Origin: Streptomyces sp. SID14478
Lineage (GTDB): Bacteria; Actinomycetota; Actinomycetes; Streptomycetales; Streptomycetaceae
Direction: 5' to 3'
Assembly: GCF_010548525.1 (NCBI RefSeq)
Contig: NZ_JAAGMG010000101.1
Location: 1 to 54,782 of the forward strand
Length of the DNA stretch: 54,782 nt
A program made the translations under genes and the position numbers. Under the pieces are notes generated by a model. That model searched no databases. It was given only the letters and a program-made list of their open reading frames with translations, and was not told the DNA's origin. Shown in pieces: positions 26,131-34,526 of the stretch. The stretch's first letter is position 1, and each line of letters opens with the position of its first letter.

Positions 26131-27111
26131 ATGGGCGATGACGCGTTCATCGAGGTGGACGGCGTCGAGAAGGTCTTCGACGTGCGCCGCAGGACGGGCT
26201 TCTTGCGGCGGGAGCGGCGGCAGGTGCGGGCGGTGGACTCACTGTCGTTCTCGGTGCCGCGCGGCGAGATGGTCGGCTACATCGGGCCGAACGGCGCCGG
26301 GAAGTCGACGACGATCAAGATGCTGACGGGCATCCTGACGCCGAGCGCGGGACGGCTGCGGGTGGCCGGCATCGACCCCTCCCGCGAGCGGCGGCGGCTC
26401 GCGCACCGCATCGGCGTCGTCTTCGGCCAGCGCACGACGCTGTGGTGGGACCTTCCCCTCATCGACTCGTACCGGCTGATGCGGCGCATGTACCGGATCG
26501 AGGACGCGCGGTACGTGCGGAACCTCGCGCGCTGCGTCGAACTCCTGGAGCTGGGCGACCTGTTGGAGGTGCCGGTGCGCCAGCTGTCGCTCGGGCAGCG
26601 GATGCGCGGGGACATCGCGGCGGCGCTGCTGCACGACCCCGAGGTGCTGTACCTCGACGAGCCGACGATCGGCCTCGACGTCGTGTCGAAGGTCAAGGTC
26701 CGCGGATTCCTGCGGGACCTGAACCGGGACAGGGGGACGACCGTCCTGCTGACCACGCACGACCTGACCGACATCGAGCAGCTCTGCCACCGCGTGATGG
26801 TCATCGACCACGGGCGGCTGATGTACGACGGCGAGCTGGCGGGGCTGCACGAGGCGGGCGGCGCCGTGGTGGAGCGCACGCTCGTCGTGGACCTGGAGCG
26901 CGAACTGCCGCCGCTGGACGTCGAGTTCACCCGGGTGGTGAAGGTGGAGGGGGCGCGGCAGTGGCTGGCGTTCCCGGCGGGGCGGTCGGCGGCGCCGCTC
27001 GTCGCGCGCATCGCCGAGCGGTACCCGCTGGCGGACCTGTCCGTGCGGGAGCCGGACATCGAGGCCGTGATCGCGCGGATGTACGCCCGGGGCACTTCCG
27101 TCAGGCCCTGA
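26131..27111 (+). CDS. ABC transporter ATP-binding protein
   Basis: The 326-residue ATPase powers the two upstream permeases. Walker A is GPNGAGKST (52-60), Q-loop Gln100, signature LSLGQ (152-156), Walker B VLYLDEPT (172-179), and the switch His is in LLTTHD. An extended strand between the N-terminus and Walker A (RRRTGFLRRERRQVRAVD) and a C-terminal domain of about 100 residues are typical of the Nat/DRI-like subset that pairs with PF06182 permeases. GGGAGTTGAACGGGA precedes ATG 26131. Confidence 0.92.
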   Translation: MGDDAFIEVDGVEKVFDVRRRTGFLRRERRQVRAVDSLSFSVPRGEMVGYIGPNGAGKSTTIKMLTGILTPSAGRLRVAGIDPSRERRRLAHRIGVVFGQRTTLWWDLPLIDSYRLMRRMYRIEDARYVRNLARCVELLELGDLLEVPVRQLSLGQRMRGDIAAALLHDPEVLYLDEPTIGLDVVSKVKVRGFLRDLNRDRGTTVLLTTHDLTDIEQLCHRVMVIDHGRLMYDGELAGLHEAGGAVVERTLVVDLERELPPLDVEFTRVVKVEGARQWLAFPAGRSAAPLVARIAERYPLADLSVREPDIEAVIARMYARGTSVRP

Positions 27112-27130
27112 CGCCCGTAGGCTGAGCGGT

Positions 27131-27985
27131 ATGACGGACGAACCGCTGCCCGAGCGCCCCGAGCCCCATGATCACTCGGCCACGCCCGATCTGCGGGCCT
27201 CCGACGCCGACCGCGAGCAGGTCGTGGAGCGGCTGCGGGAGGCCGTCGCCGAGGGGCGGCTCGACATGGACGAGTTCGGGGAGCGCCTGGAGGCGGCGTA
27301 CAAGGCGCGTACGTACCGGGAGCTGGCTCCGCTGACCCGGGACCTGCCCGGGGCGGGGGTGAGCGCTCCGGTGAACCTGGTGAAGGCGCCGCTGCCGGAG
27401 GGTGCCGTGGACTGGTCGGCGCGGATCGGCGGTGCCGCGTCCTCCACGTCGGCGGTCGCGGTCATGTCCGGGTTCCAGCGCAAGGGGCCGTGGACGGTGC
27501 CGCGCCGCTTCAACTGCTTCGCGTTCTGGGGCGGCGGTGAACTCGATCTGCGGGACGCGCGGTTCGAGGACCGGGAAGTCGTCATCAACTGCGTCGCGAT
27601 CATGGGCGGGATGAACATCGTGGTCCCGCCCGGCGTCGAGGTCGTGGTGCGCGGTCTGGGCATCATGGGCGCCTTCGACCAGCGCGAGGCGGGCGTGCAG
27701 GGCGATCCCGGGGCGCCGCGCGTGGTGGTGACCGGGTTCGCGTTCTGGGGCGGCGTCGGCGTGGAGCGGAAGGTCACGCGCGCGGAGCGGCAGCGCCTGC
27801 GCGAGGAGCGGCGCCGCGAGAAGCGCGAGCTGCGGGGTGAGCGGCGGGGCGAGCTGGAGGGGCGCCGGGAGAGGCACCGCGCCTCGCACGAGGAGCTGAT
27901 GGACCGGCACCGGGAGCGCCTGGAGGAGCACTTCGACCGGATCGAGGAGCGGCGCGAGCGGCGCAACCGCCACCACCGGGACTGA
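27131..27985 (+). CDS. DUF1707 and LiaF-like domain protein
   Basis: The 284-residue protein starts with a DUF1707 domain (LRASDADREQVVERLREAVAEGRLDMDEFGERLEAAYKART), then a LiaF-like beta-helical part with repeated FNCFAFWGGGELDL, CVAIMGGMNIVVPPGVEV and TGFAFWGGVGVE segments. It ends in about 65 highly charged Arg/Glu residues forecast as coiled coil. There is no membrane helix. LiaF-like domains occur in cell-envelope stress sensors, but the role here is unknown. TAGGCT at 27118-27123 ends seven bases before ATG 27131, pointing to a leaderless transcript separate from the ABC genes. Confidence 0.85.
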   Translation: MTDEPLPERPEPHDHSATPDLRASDADREQVVERLREAVAEGRLDMDEFGERLEAAYKARTYRELAPLTRDLPGAGVSAPVNLVKAPLPEGAVDWSARIGGAASSTSAVAVMSGFQRKGPWTVPRRFNCFAFWGGGELDLRDARFEDREVVINCVAIMGGMNIVVPPGVEVVVRGLGIMGAFDQREAGVQGDPGAPRVVVTGFAFWGGVGVERKVTRAERQRLREERRREKRELRGERRGELEGRRERHRASHEELMDRHRERLEEHFDRIEERRERRNRHHRD

Positions 27986-27986
27986 C

Positions 27987-28010
27987 GGGCGTGCGCCGCG
28001 GCGCACGCCC
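27987..28010. terminator. Bidirectional terminator between DUF1707 and SGNH genes
   Basis: GGGCGTGCGC (27987-27996) pairs with GCGCACGCCC (28001-28010), loop CGCG. It fills the gap between two convergent stop codons. Confidence 0.8.
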
Positions 28011-28017
28011 GGCGGCC

Positions 28018-29367
28018 TTACAGCTCGGCCCCGGCGGACGCCTTCAGCGCGGACAGGTCGAACGTGTAGGCCATCTTCCGGTACCCCGCGTCGCTGGGGT
28101 GCAGATGGTCCCCGGAGTCGTACTGCGACAGGAGCCTGCGCGGGTTGTACGGGTCACGCAGCGCCTTGTCGAAGTCGACGTAGCTGTCGAAGACCTTCCC
28201 GGAGCGGATCTGCTCGTTGACGCCCTGGCGGACGTCCTCCAGGAGCGGCCGGTAGCCGCGGTGTCCCTGGAACGGCATGAGCGTCGCCCCGATGACCCGC
28301 AGTCCGCGCGTGTGCGCCTGCCGGACGAGTTCCCTGAGCCCCGTCACGATCTTGCCGGGGTCGGTCTGCTGCGGGGTGCGCAGGATGTCGTTGATGCCGA
28401 GGTCGATGACGACGGCCCGGACGCCGGAGCGGGCGAGGGCGTCGCGGTCGAAGCGGGACAGGCCGCTCGGGTTGCCCGCGGGGCGGCCGAGGCCGTCGGA
28501 CAGGATGCGGTTGCCGCTGATGCCCTGGTTCACGACGCCGTAGCGCGGGGCACCCGACTCGGAGCGCAGGCGGTCGGCGAGGACGTCCGTCCAGCGCCGG
28601 TTGGCGCCCATCGTCGAGGTGATGCCGTCGGTGAGCGAGTCGCCGAGGACGACGACGGTGCCCTCGGCCTCGTGGCTGAGCACGTCGAGCGCGGTCAGGT
28701 AGCGCCAGTACGGGCTCTGCTCGGTGTAGAAGGCGCCGCTGGGGTCCTCGGTGCGGTCGCCGTTGGCCACGTACGACATCTGCCGGGCCTGCGGGTGGTA
28801 GGTGACCGGCCCCGACGGGGTCGGCGAGTACGTGGTGACGAGCAGGTCCGTGTCGGCGGGCACCTCGATGCGGGCCGCGTCGCTGACGACCTGCTGGCCG
28901 GCCGGGATGACCACCGAGGTGTTCCCGGCGAAGGTCAGCCGGCGCACCGTCCCGGCGAGGGCCGTCGGGTTGTTCGGCGCGGAGGCGAGGGCGAGGGAGG
29001 CGTGCGTGATGCTGAGGGGCTGCTGCCCGTACAGATTGGAGAGCGTGATGCGGGCGCCGGTGCCGCCGATGCTGCTGTGCACGACATTGCGGATGGAGCG
29101 GCCGAAGAATCCGCCCCCGGACGCCGTCCGGGAGGTGCCCCCGGCTTCCGTGCCGGGCTCGGCGCCCGCGGGGGAGGCGGACCAGGTGCTGGTCCAGGTG
29201 CCGGTGGAGGCGGGTGCGGCGGAGCCGCGCTGGTGCGTGCCGCCCGCTTGGACGGAGCCGTCGTCGCCGCGCAGGACGCCGGAGAATCCGACGTAGATCG
29301 CGGCCGAGATCACTACGGCGACCGCGACGAGCGCGGCCAACAAGGCATAACCGTGACGCCTGGCCAT
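28018..29367 (-). CDS. Secreted SGNH/GDSL hydrolase
   Basis: The 449-residue protein has an N-terminal hydrophobic segment (GYALLAALVAVAVVISAAIYV) that is a signal peptide or anchor, then an SGNH esterase domain. The blocks are VVLGDSLTDG (nucleophile Ser), NQGISGNR, LGINDI with the Asn of block III, and DHLHPSDAGY with the catalytic Asp/His. It is probably an extracellular lipase, esterase or deacetylase acting on carbohydrate esters; the substrate is unknown. The start was placed at ATG 29367, where GAGGAG lies about 12 bases upstream; the frame to 29679 has no site. It is divergent from the DUF445 gene. Confidence 0.9.
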   Translation of the reverse strand: MARRHGYALLAALVAVAVVISAAIYVGFSGVLRGDDGSVQAGGTHQRGSAAPASTGTWTSTWSASPAGAEPGTEAGGTSRTASGGGFFGRSIRNVVHSSIGGTGARITLSNLYGQQPLSITHASLALASAPNNPTALAGTVRRLTFAGNTSVVIPAGQQVVSDAARIEVPADTDLLVTTYSPTPSGPVTYHPQARQMSYVANGDRTEDPSGAFYTEQSPYWRYLTALDVLSHEAEGTVVVLGDSLTDGITSTMGANRRWTDVLADRLRSESGAPRYGVVNQGISGNRILSDGLGRPAGNPSGLSRFDRDALARSGVRAVVIDLGINDILRTPQQTDPGKIVTGLRELVRQAHTRGLRVIGATLMPFQGHRGYRPLLEDVRQGVNEQIRSGKVFDSYVDFDKALRDPYNPRRLLSQYDSGDHLHPSDAGYRKMAYTFDLSALKASAGAEL

Positions 29368-29380
29368 GCGGTGTGTGTCT

Positions 29381-29436
29381 CCTCGGGAAGAGGGAGCCCG
29401 AGGCTCCGATGTGATGAACCCATGATGCGTCATGGG
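29381..29436. promoter_or_regulatory. Hairpin over the SGNH ribosome site and an upstream inverted repeat
   Basis: CCTCGGG (29381-29387) can pair with CCCGAGG (29397-29403), burying part of the minus-strand GAGGAG of the SGNH gene. Next to it, CCCATGA TGCG TCATGGG (29419-29436) is a 7-4-7 inverted repeat that could be an operator. Function is inferred. Confidence 0.45.
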
Positions 29437-29563
29437 ACGGGATCGTCTTCGAGCGGGGCGACACTGACCCCCTGCGAACCCTCTCCGACCATTCAGACGC
29501 CAGGAACTTGTGGTTCGTTCCGTGAGTAGGTCAGGAAGGGACAATGTGTGAGGGGAACGACAG

Positions 29564-30955
29564 ATGCCGGATGCGGAGCGGGCGATGAGCGAGACGGACC
29601 AGAAGCCAGATAAAAGGGGTGAAGCGGACACCGGTGGCACTAGGCAGTATGCCCACGCCACCCCCGCCCAACCTCGCACCGCGCGTCGCTTCGCCGGCGA
29701 GTTCAGCCCGGCCGACGAGGAGAAGCGGCGCGGCGTGCGCCGGATGAAGGCGACGGCGACCGGGATGCTCGTCCTCGTCGCGCTCGTCTACGCCCTCACC
29801 ACCTGGGCGGGCCACTCCGGCGCGGGCGCCTGGACCGGGTACGTCGCGGCGGCCGCAGAGGCCGGCATGGTCGGCGCGCTCGCGGACTGGTTCGCGGTCA
29901 CCGCCCTGTTCCGGCATCCGCTCGGCATCCCCATCCCGCACACCGCGATCATCCCCAAGAAGAAGGACCAACTGGGCGTCTCGCTCGGTGAGTTCGTCGG
30001 GGAGAACTTCCTGTCCGGCGACGTCGTGCGCGACCGGCTGCGCGCCGTGGGCATCGGCTCGCGGCTCGGCGCCTGGCTGGCGGAGCCCGAGCACGCCGAC
30101 CGGGTCACGGCCGAGCTGGCGACGGCGCTGCGCGGCGCCCTGACGGTCCTGCGCGACTCCGACGTCCAGGCGGTGGTCGGCGAGGCCATCACGCGCCGCG
30201 CGAACGGCGCGGAGATCGCGCCCGGCATCGGCAAGATGCTGGAGAAGGTCGTCGCCGACGGCGGGCACCGGCGGATCGTCGACCTGGTGTGCACGCGGGC
30301 CGCCGACTGGCTGGTCCTGCACTCGGACTCCGTCATGGACGCGGTGCAGGGCGGCGCCCCCGGCTGGACCCCCCGCTTCGTCGACAAGCGGGTCGGCGAG
30401 CGCGTCTACAAGGAACTGCTGCGCTTCGTCACCGAGATGCGGGACATGCCCGAGCACCCGGCCCGCGGCGCCGTCGACCGTTTCCTGCGGGACTTCGCGG
30501 GCGACCTGCAGTCCGACTCCGACACCCGGGCCCGCGTCGAGCGCCTCAAGTCCGAGGTGATCGGCCGCTCCGAGGTGCAGGACCTGATCGCCTCCACCTG
30601 GTCCGCGGTCCGCTCGATGATCGTGGCCGCCGCCGAGGACGAGCGCAGCGAACTGCGGATGCGGGTGCGGGCCTCGCTGCTCTCGCTCGGGCAGCGGATG
30701 GCGACCGACCCCAAGGTGCAGGCCAAGGTCGACGGCTGGGTGGAGGGCGCGGCGGTGTACGTCGTGACGACGTACCGGGCCGAGATCACCTCCCTGATCA
30801 CGGACACGGTGGCCGGCTGGGACGCCGAGCACACCTCCCGCAAGATCGAGGCGCACATCGGCCGCGACCTGCAGTTCATCCGGATCAACGGCACGGTGGT
30901 CGGATCGCTCGCGGGGCTGCTGATCTACACGGTGTCGCGGGCACTCGGGGCTTAG
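29564..30955 (+). CDS. DUF445 family membrane protein
   Basis: The 463-residue protein has a polar N-terminal tail, hydrophobic segments near residues 65-85 and 90-110, a long mostly helical cytoplasmic or periplasmic part, and a last helix (VVGSLAGLLIYTVSRAL). The DUF445 hallmark AEAGMVGALADWFAVTALFRHPLGIPIPHTAIIPKKKDQLG is complete. The family is widespread but without a settled function. AGGGGAACGACAG precedes ATG 29564; ATG 29585 is an alternative. It is followed by an intergenic repeat and an MFS gene. Confidence 0.9.
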   Translation: MPDAERAMSETDQKPDKRGEADTGGTRQYAHATPAQPRTARRFAGEFSPADEEKRRGVRRMKATATGMLVLVALVYALTTWAGHSGAGAWTGYVAAAAEAGMVGALADWFAVTALFRHPLGIPIPHTAIIPKKKDQLGVSLGEFVGENFLSGDVVRDRLRAVGIGSRLGAWLAEPEHADRVTAELATALRGALTVLRDSDVQAVVGEAITRRANGAEIAPGIGKMLEKVVADGGHRRIVDLVCTRAADWLVLHSDSVMDAVQGGAPGWTPRFVDKRVGERVYKELLRFVTEMRDMPEHPARGAVDRFLRDFAGDLQSDSDTRARVERLKSEVIGRSEVQDLIASTWSAVRSMIVAAAEDERSELRMRVRASLLSLGQRMATDPKVQAKVDGWVEGAAVYVVTTYRAEITSLITDTVAGWDAEHTSRKIEAHIGRDLQFIRINGTVVGSLAGLLIYTVSRALGA

Positions 30956-30970
30956 CGGCCGAGTCATGTC

Positions 30971-31007
30971 CAGCCCCTCCGGCGTTCGAGGAGCGGGGTC
31001 CGGGGCG
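30971..31007. repeat. Second copy of the Streptomyces intergenic repeat
   Basis: CAGCCCCTCCGGCGTTCGAG followed by GAGCGGGGTCCGGGGCGG matches the element at 10626-10672 with few differences. It lies 15 bases after the DUF445 stop. Confidence 0.75.
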
Positions 31008-31100
31008 GTGACAGTCGTGTCGAGCGGCTGTGGTGCCGAGCGGCTTTCGGGGCACTCGGGCCAGGTCCCGCCGTCCGTTCCCTCAATGAGGAGGGTGCAC

Positions 31101-32576
31101 ATGTCCGTGGACCACCAAGATCGGCGCCCGCCCGAACCCGGCACCGTCACGACCGCCGTCCCCGCCCGCCTGGACCGCCTGCCCTGGTCCCGCTGGCACT
31201 GGACGGTGGTGATCGGGCTCGGCACGGTGTGGATCCTCGACGGGCTCGAAGTCACCGTCGTCGGCAACATCGCGGGCCGCCTCTCCGAGTCCGGCAGCGG
31301 GCTGCCGATCTCGTCCTCGCAGGTCACGGGCATCGCCGCCGCGCTGTACGTGGCGGGCGCATGCGTGGGGGCCCTGTTCTTCGGCTGGCTCACCGACCGG
31401 TTCGGCCGCAAGAAACTGTTCCTGATCACCCTCGCCGTCTACCTCGCGGCGACGGCCCTCACGGCGCTGTCCTTCTCCTCCTGGTGGTTCTTCGTCTTCC
31501 GCTTCTTCACCGGCTTCGGCATCGGCGGGGAGTACGCGGCCATCAACTCGGCCATCGACGAACTGATCCCGTCCGCCTTCCGCGGCCGCGTCGACCTGAT
31601 CATCAACGGCAGTTTCTGGCTCGGCGCGATCGGCGGCTCGCTGCTGTCCATCGTCGCGCTCGACACGGACCTGTTCGCCAAGAACGTCGGCTGGCGCCTC
31701 ACCTTCGCCCTCGGCGTCATCCTCGGCCTGGTCATCCTCCTCGTACGCCGCAACGTCCCCGAAAGCCCACGCTGGCTGTTCATCCACGGCAGGGGCGAGG
31801 AGGCCGACTCGCTCGTGACGGGCATCGAGGAGAAGGTGCGCGCGCAGCACCACGAGCGCGAACTCCCGCCGCCCGCGGGTGAGATCACCATCCACCAGCG
31901 CAAGAGCGTCGGCTTCATGGAGATCGCGCGCACCGTGTTCCGCTCCTACCCGCGCCGCACCACGCTCGGCCTTGCGCTCTTCATCGGCCAGGCGTTCCTC
32001 TACAACGCGATCACCTTCGGCTTCGGCGCGATCCTCACGAAGTTCTTCGACGTGCCGACGGGCTCGACCGGCTACTACTTCGCGGTCATCGCGGCCGGCA
32101 ACTTCCTCGGCCCGCTGCTGCTCGGCCGGTTCTTCGACACGGTCGGCCGCCGGATCATGATCTCGTCGACGTACCTGCTGTCGGGCATCCTGCTCTTCGG
32201 CACGGCCTGGCTGTTCGACCGCGGCTCGCTGAGCGCGACGACCCTGACGGCCTGCTGGTCGGTGGTCCTGTTCTTCGCGTCGGCCGGCGCGTCCAGCGCG
32301 TACCTGACCGTCTCGGAGATCTTCCCGATGGAGACGCGTGCGATGGCGATCGCCTTCTTCTACGCGATCGGCACGGCGGCCGGCGGCATCAGCGGCCCGC
32401 TCCTGTTCGCCGACCTCACGGCGAGCGGCAAGGTCGGCGACACGGTGCTCGCGTTCCAGGTGGGTGCCTCGCTGATGTGCGTGGCGGGCCTGGTGGCGGC
32501 GGCGTTCGCGGTGCGGGCGGAGCAGCGGTCGCTGGAGGACGTGGCACGGCCCCTGTCGGAGGTCACCGCGGCGTAA
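31101..32576 (+). CDS. MFS transporter, sugar/metabolite type
   Basis: The 491-residue protein has 12 predicted helices. Landmarks are TVVIGLGTVWILDGLEVTVV in helix 1, DRFGRKKLF in loop 2-3, FRFFTGFGIGGEYAAINS in helix 4, and GRFFDTVGRRIM in loop 8-9. The layout resembles the sugar/aromatic-acid transporters; a relative of known drug or polyol carriers cannot be excluded. ATG 31101 was preferred because GAGGAGGG lies about 7 bases upstream; ATG 31086 precedes that site. A hairpin terminator follows. Confidence 0.9.
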   Translation: MSVDHQDRRPPEPGTVTTAVPARLDRLPWSRWHWTVVIGLGTVWILDGLEVTVVGNIAGRLSESGSGLPISSSQVTGIAAALYVAGACVGALFFGWLTDRFGRKKLFLITLAVYLAATALTALSFSSWWFFVFRFFTGFGIGGEYAAINSAIDELIPSAFRGRVDLIINGSFWLGAIGGSLLSIVALDTDLFAKNVGWRLTFALGVILGLVILLVRRNVPESPRWLFIHGRGEEADSLVTGIEEKVRAQHHERELPPPAGEITIHQRKSVGFMEIARTVFRSYPRRTTLGLALFIGQAFLYNAITFGFGAILTKFFDVPTGSTGYYFAVIAAGNFLGPLLLGRFFDTVGRRIMISSTYLLSGILLFGTAWLFDRGSLSATTLTACWSVVLFFASAGASSAYLTVSEIFPMETRAMAIAFFYAIGTAAGGISGPLLFADLTASGKVGDTVLAFQVGASLMCVAGLVAAAFAVRAEQRSLEDVARPLSEVTAA

Positions 32577-32600
32577 CCCTTGCGAGGCGTACGCGGCGCC

Positions 32601-32631
32601 GGGCGCCCTGCACCTGCTGGTGGGGGCGCCC
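32601..32631 (+). terminator. Terminator after the MFS gene
   Basis: GGGCGCCC (32601-32608) pairs with GGGCGCCC (32624-32631), with an inner CACC/GGTG helix, 24 bases after the stop codon. Confidence 0.75.
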
Positions 32632-32684
32632 GGGGCCGTCCCCGCGCCACGGCCCGATGGTTCCTGCCCCCCCGACCCGCCACC

Positions 32685-32719
32685 TGGCCAGATCGCCACG
32701 GCATGAAACAATCTGGCCA
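32685..32719. promoter_or_regulatory. Two inverted AdpA-consensus sites at the AraC-type gene start
   Basis: TGGCCAGATC begins at 32685, and TGGCCAGATT is read on the minus strand from 32719 to 32710. Both fit the AdpA binding consensus TGGCSNGWWY exactly. The nine-base arms TGGCCAGAT/ATCTGGCCA are a perfect inverted repeat with a 17-base spacer. The right half overlaps the start codon (32719) and the likely -10 (CAATCT, 32709-32714), so bound protein would block transcription. Confidence 0.65.
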
Positions 32720-33705
32720 TGACGGCAAGAAAGTCGACCGGCCCGGCGCGCGGCTCGGTGGCGGTCCTGGTCAGGGACGGGGTCCTGCCCATGGAGCTGG
32801 GCCTCGTCCACCAGCTGTTCGGCACGGCCCGCGACCCGTCCACGGGCGAGCTGCTCTACGACGTGCGCACCTGCGCCCCGCGCCCCGGCCGCATCCGCAC
32901 CGACGCCGACTTCCCGATCTACGCGGAACACGGCCTGGAGGCGGTGGCGCAGGCGGACACGGTGCTCGTCCCGGCCTCGCACGAGTCCGACGAGACGCTG
33001 AGCCCCGGCTCGCTGGACACCGGGCTGGCGCAGGCACTGACGGCCATGAAGGGCAGAGTCGCCTCGATCTGCACGGGCTCGTTCGTCCTGGCGGCGACGG
33101 GACTCCTGGACGGCAGACGGGCGACGACCCACTGGATGTCCTCGGACCGGTTCGCCCGCACGTTCCCCCAGGTGACCGTCGACCCGAACGTCCTCTACGT
33201 GGACGAGGGCGCCGTCCTGACCTCGGCCGGCGAGGCGGCAGGCATCGACCTGTGCCTGCACATGATCCGCTCCGACCACGGCTCGGCGGTCGCCGCGGAG
33301 GTCGCGCGCCGCACGGTGGTCCCGCCGCACCGCGAGGGCGGACAGGCCCAGTACATCCAACGCCCGGTGGAGGAAGCCGGGTTGACGTCCACGTCGGGCT
33401 CACGGGCCTGGGCGCGGGAGCGGCTGGCCGAGCCGCTGACCCTCGCGGACCTGGCGGCCCGGGACGCCATGTCGATCCGTACGTACAACCGGCGCTTCCG
33501 GGAGGAGACGGGCCTGACCCCGATGACCTGGCTGGCGCGCCAACGCGTCGACCGGGCCAGGGAGTTGCTGGAGCGCACGGACCACACGGTGGACCGGGTC
33601 GCGGCCGAGACGGGCCTCGGCACGGGGACGTCGCTGCGCCAGCACTTCCAGGCCGTTCTGGGCGTGTCACCGGCGGCGTACCGGGCCACGTTCCGGGGAC
33701 GATGA
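32719..33705 (+). CDS. GlxA/AdpA-type regulator (DJ-1/PfpI plus AraC domain)
   Basis: The 328-residue protein has an N-terminal DJ-1/PfpI domain (about 12-185) with VLVRDGVLPMELGLVHQLF and the nucleophile-elbow region RVASICTGSFVLAATGLLDG carrying a Cys. The C-terminal AraC domain (about 230-325) has two helix-turn-helix units: LTLADLAARDAMSIRTYNRRF and VDRVAAETGLGTGTSLRQHF. AdpA of Streptomyces has this architecture, but many paralogues exist. Inverted AdpA-like sites overlap the start, so autoregulation or AdpA control is plausible. No ribosome site precedes ATG 32719. The VOC gene overlaps its stop. Confidence 0.9.
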   Translation: MTARKSTGPARGSVAVLVRDGVLPMELGLVHQLFGTARDPSTGELLYDVRTCAPRPGRIRTDADFPIYAEHGLEAVAQADTVLVPASHESDETLSPGSLDTGLAQALTAMKGRVASICTGSFVLAATGLLDGRRATTHWMSSDRFARTFPQVTVDPNVLYVDEGAVLTSAGEAAGIDLCLHMIRSDHGSAVAAEVARRTVVPPHREGGQAQYIQRPVEEAGLTSTSGSRAWARERLAEPLTLADLAARDAMSIRTYNRRFREETGLTPMTWLARQRVDRARELLERTDHTVDRVAAETGLGTGTSLRQHFQAVLGVSPAAYRATFRGR

Positions 33706-34103
33706 ACCGCATGAGTGACACTGAGGCTGAGATGAACGAGGTCCGCAGGGCCGTCCCGAACGTGGCAGTGGACGGGGAGGAGTCCCTGGCGGCGAACCGT
33801 GCCTTCTACGGCGCGCTCGGCTTCGAGGAGGTCATGGACCTCGGCTGGGTGATGACCCTGGCGTCCCCGGCCCACCCCACGGCCCAGATCAACCTCATCG
33901 AGCGGGGCGGCCCGGAACTCGTCGTGCCGGACATGAGCGTCGAGGTGACGGACGTCGACGCGGCGTACGAGGCGATGCGCCTGGCCGGCGCCGAGGTCGT
34001 CCGCGAGCTGCGCAACGAGGAGTGGGGCGTGCGCCGCTTCTTCGTCCGTGATCCGCAGGGCAAGATCGTGAACGTACTCGGGCACGCCCCCGTCGGGGGT
34101 TGA
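33702..34103 (+). CDS. VOC-superfamily protein (glyoxalase/bleomycin-resistance fold)
   Basis: This 133-residue protein has the paired beta-alpha-beta-beta-beta fold: ANRAFYGALGFEEVMDLGWVMTLASP in the first half and VEVTDVDAAYEAMRLAGAEVVRELRNEEWGVRRFFVRDPQGKIVNVLGH in the second, ending in the conserved FFVRDPxGKIVNVL strand. Such proteins are dioxygenases, isomerases or drug-binding proteins; this one cannot be assigned. ATG 33702 overlaps the regulator stop by 4 bases, so the genes are translationally coupled and the regulator may act with it. ATGs at 33711 and 33732 are alternatives. Confidence 0.88.
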   Translation: MNRMSDTEAEMNEVRRAVPNVAVDGEESLAANRAFYGALGFEEVMDLGWVMTLASPAHPTAQINLIERGGPELVVPDMSVEVTDVDAAYEAMRLAGAEVVRELRNEEWGVRRFFVRDPQGKIVNVLGHAPVGG

Positions 34104-34115
34104 CCGCGCGGACGC

Positions 34116-34424
34116 TCAGGCGGCGCGGCGGTCGACGAGCACGTACGACGCGGCGGCCACGGCCCCGGCGACACCGCACACGGCGGGCCAGGCGCCGACC
34201 TTCTTGGCCAGCGGGTGCGACCCGGCGAACGCGGCGACGTACGCCCCGGTCAACGCCCCCGCGACCGTCCCGCCCGCCGTCCGCTTCCACTGCGTGGCGG
34301 CCGCCGCCCCGGCGACGGCGAGCACGGCCCCGCCCAGCTGCCGCTTCTTGGTGAAGCGGGCGGTGGCATAACCGCCGACGAGGCCGGCGGCGGCGATCGG
34401 CGCGGTGGGCAGGGAACGGGCCAT
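34116..34424 (-). CDS. Small membrane protein, 102 aa
   Basis: The protein (MARSLPTAPIAAAGLVGGYA...) is Ala/Gly-rich with three or four short hydrophobic segments: IAAAGLVGGYATA, GGAVLAVAGAAAAT, VAGALTGAYVAAFAG and VCGVAGAVAAASYVLV. Basic residues separate them. I know similar unnamed streptomycete proteins but no function. ATG 34424 follows AGGAGG. It converges with the VOC gene after 12 bases and is downstream of the AhpD-like gene on the same strand. Confidence 0.75.
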   Translation of the reverse strand: MARSLPTAPIAAAGLVGGYATARFTKKRQLGGAVLAVAGAAAATQWKRTAGGTVAGALTGAYVAAFAGSHPLAKKVGAWPAVCGVAGAVAAASYVLVDRRAA

Positions 34425-34477
34425 GGGACGGGCCTCCTGTGTCGTTCTGGACGCTGTTCGTGAGGCTACGCCCCGGT

Positions 34478-34500
34478 GCCCCCGCCCGGTCGGCGGGGGC
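34478..34500 (-). terminator. Terminator after the AhpD-like gene
   Basis: GCCCCCGCC (34478-34486) pairs with GGCGGGGGC (34492-34500), 26 bases after the AhpD-like stop codon on the minus strand. Confidence 0.7.
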
Positions 34501-34526
34501 CACAGGCCCGGGGCCCGGCGGCGCCG

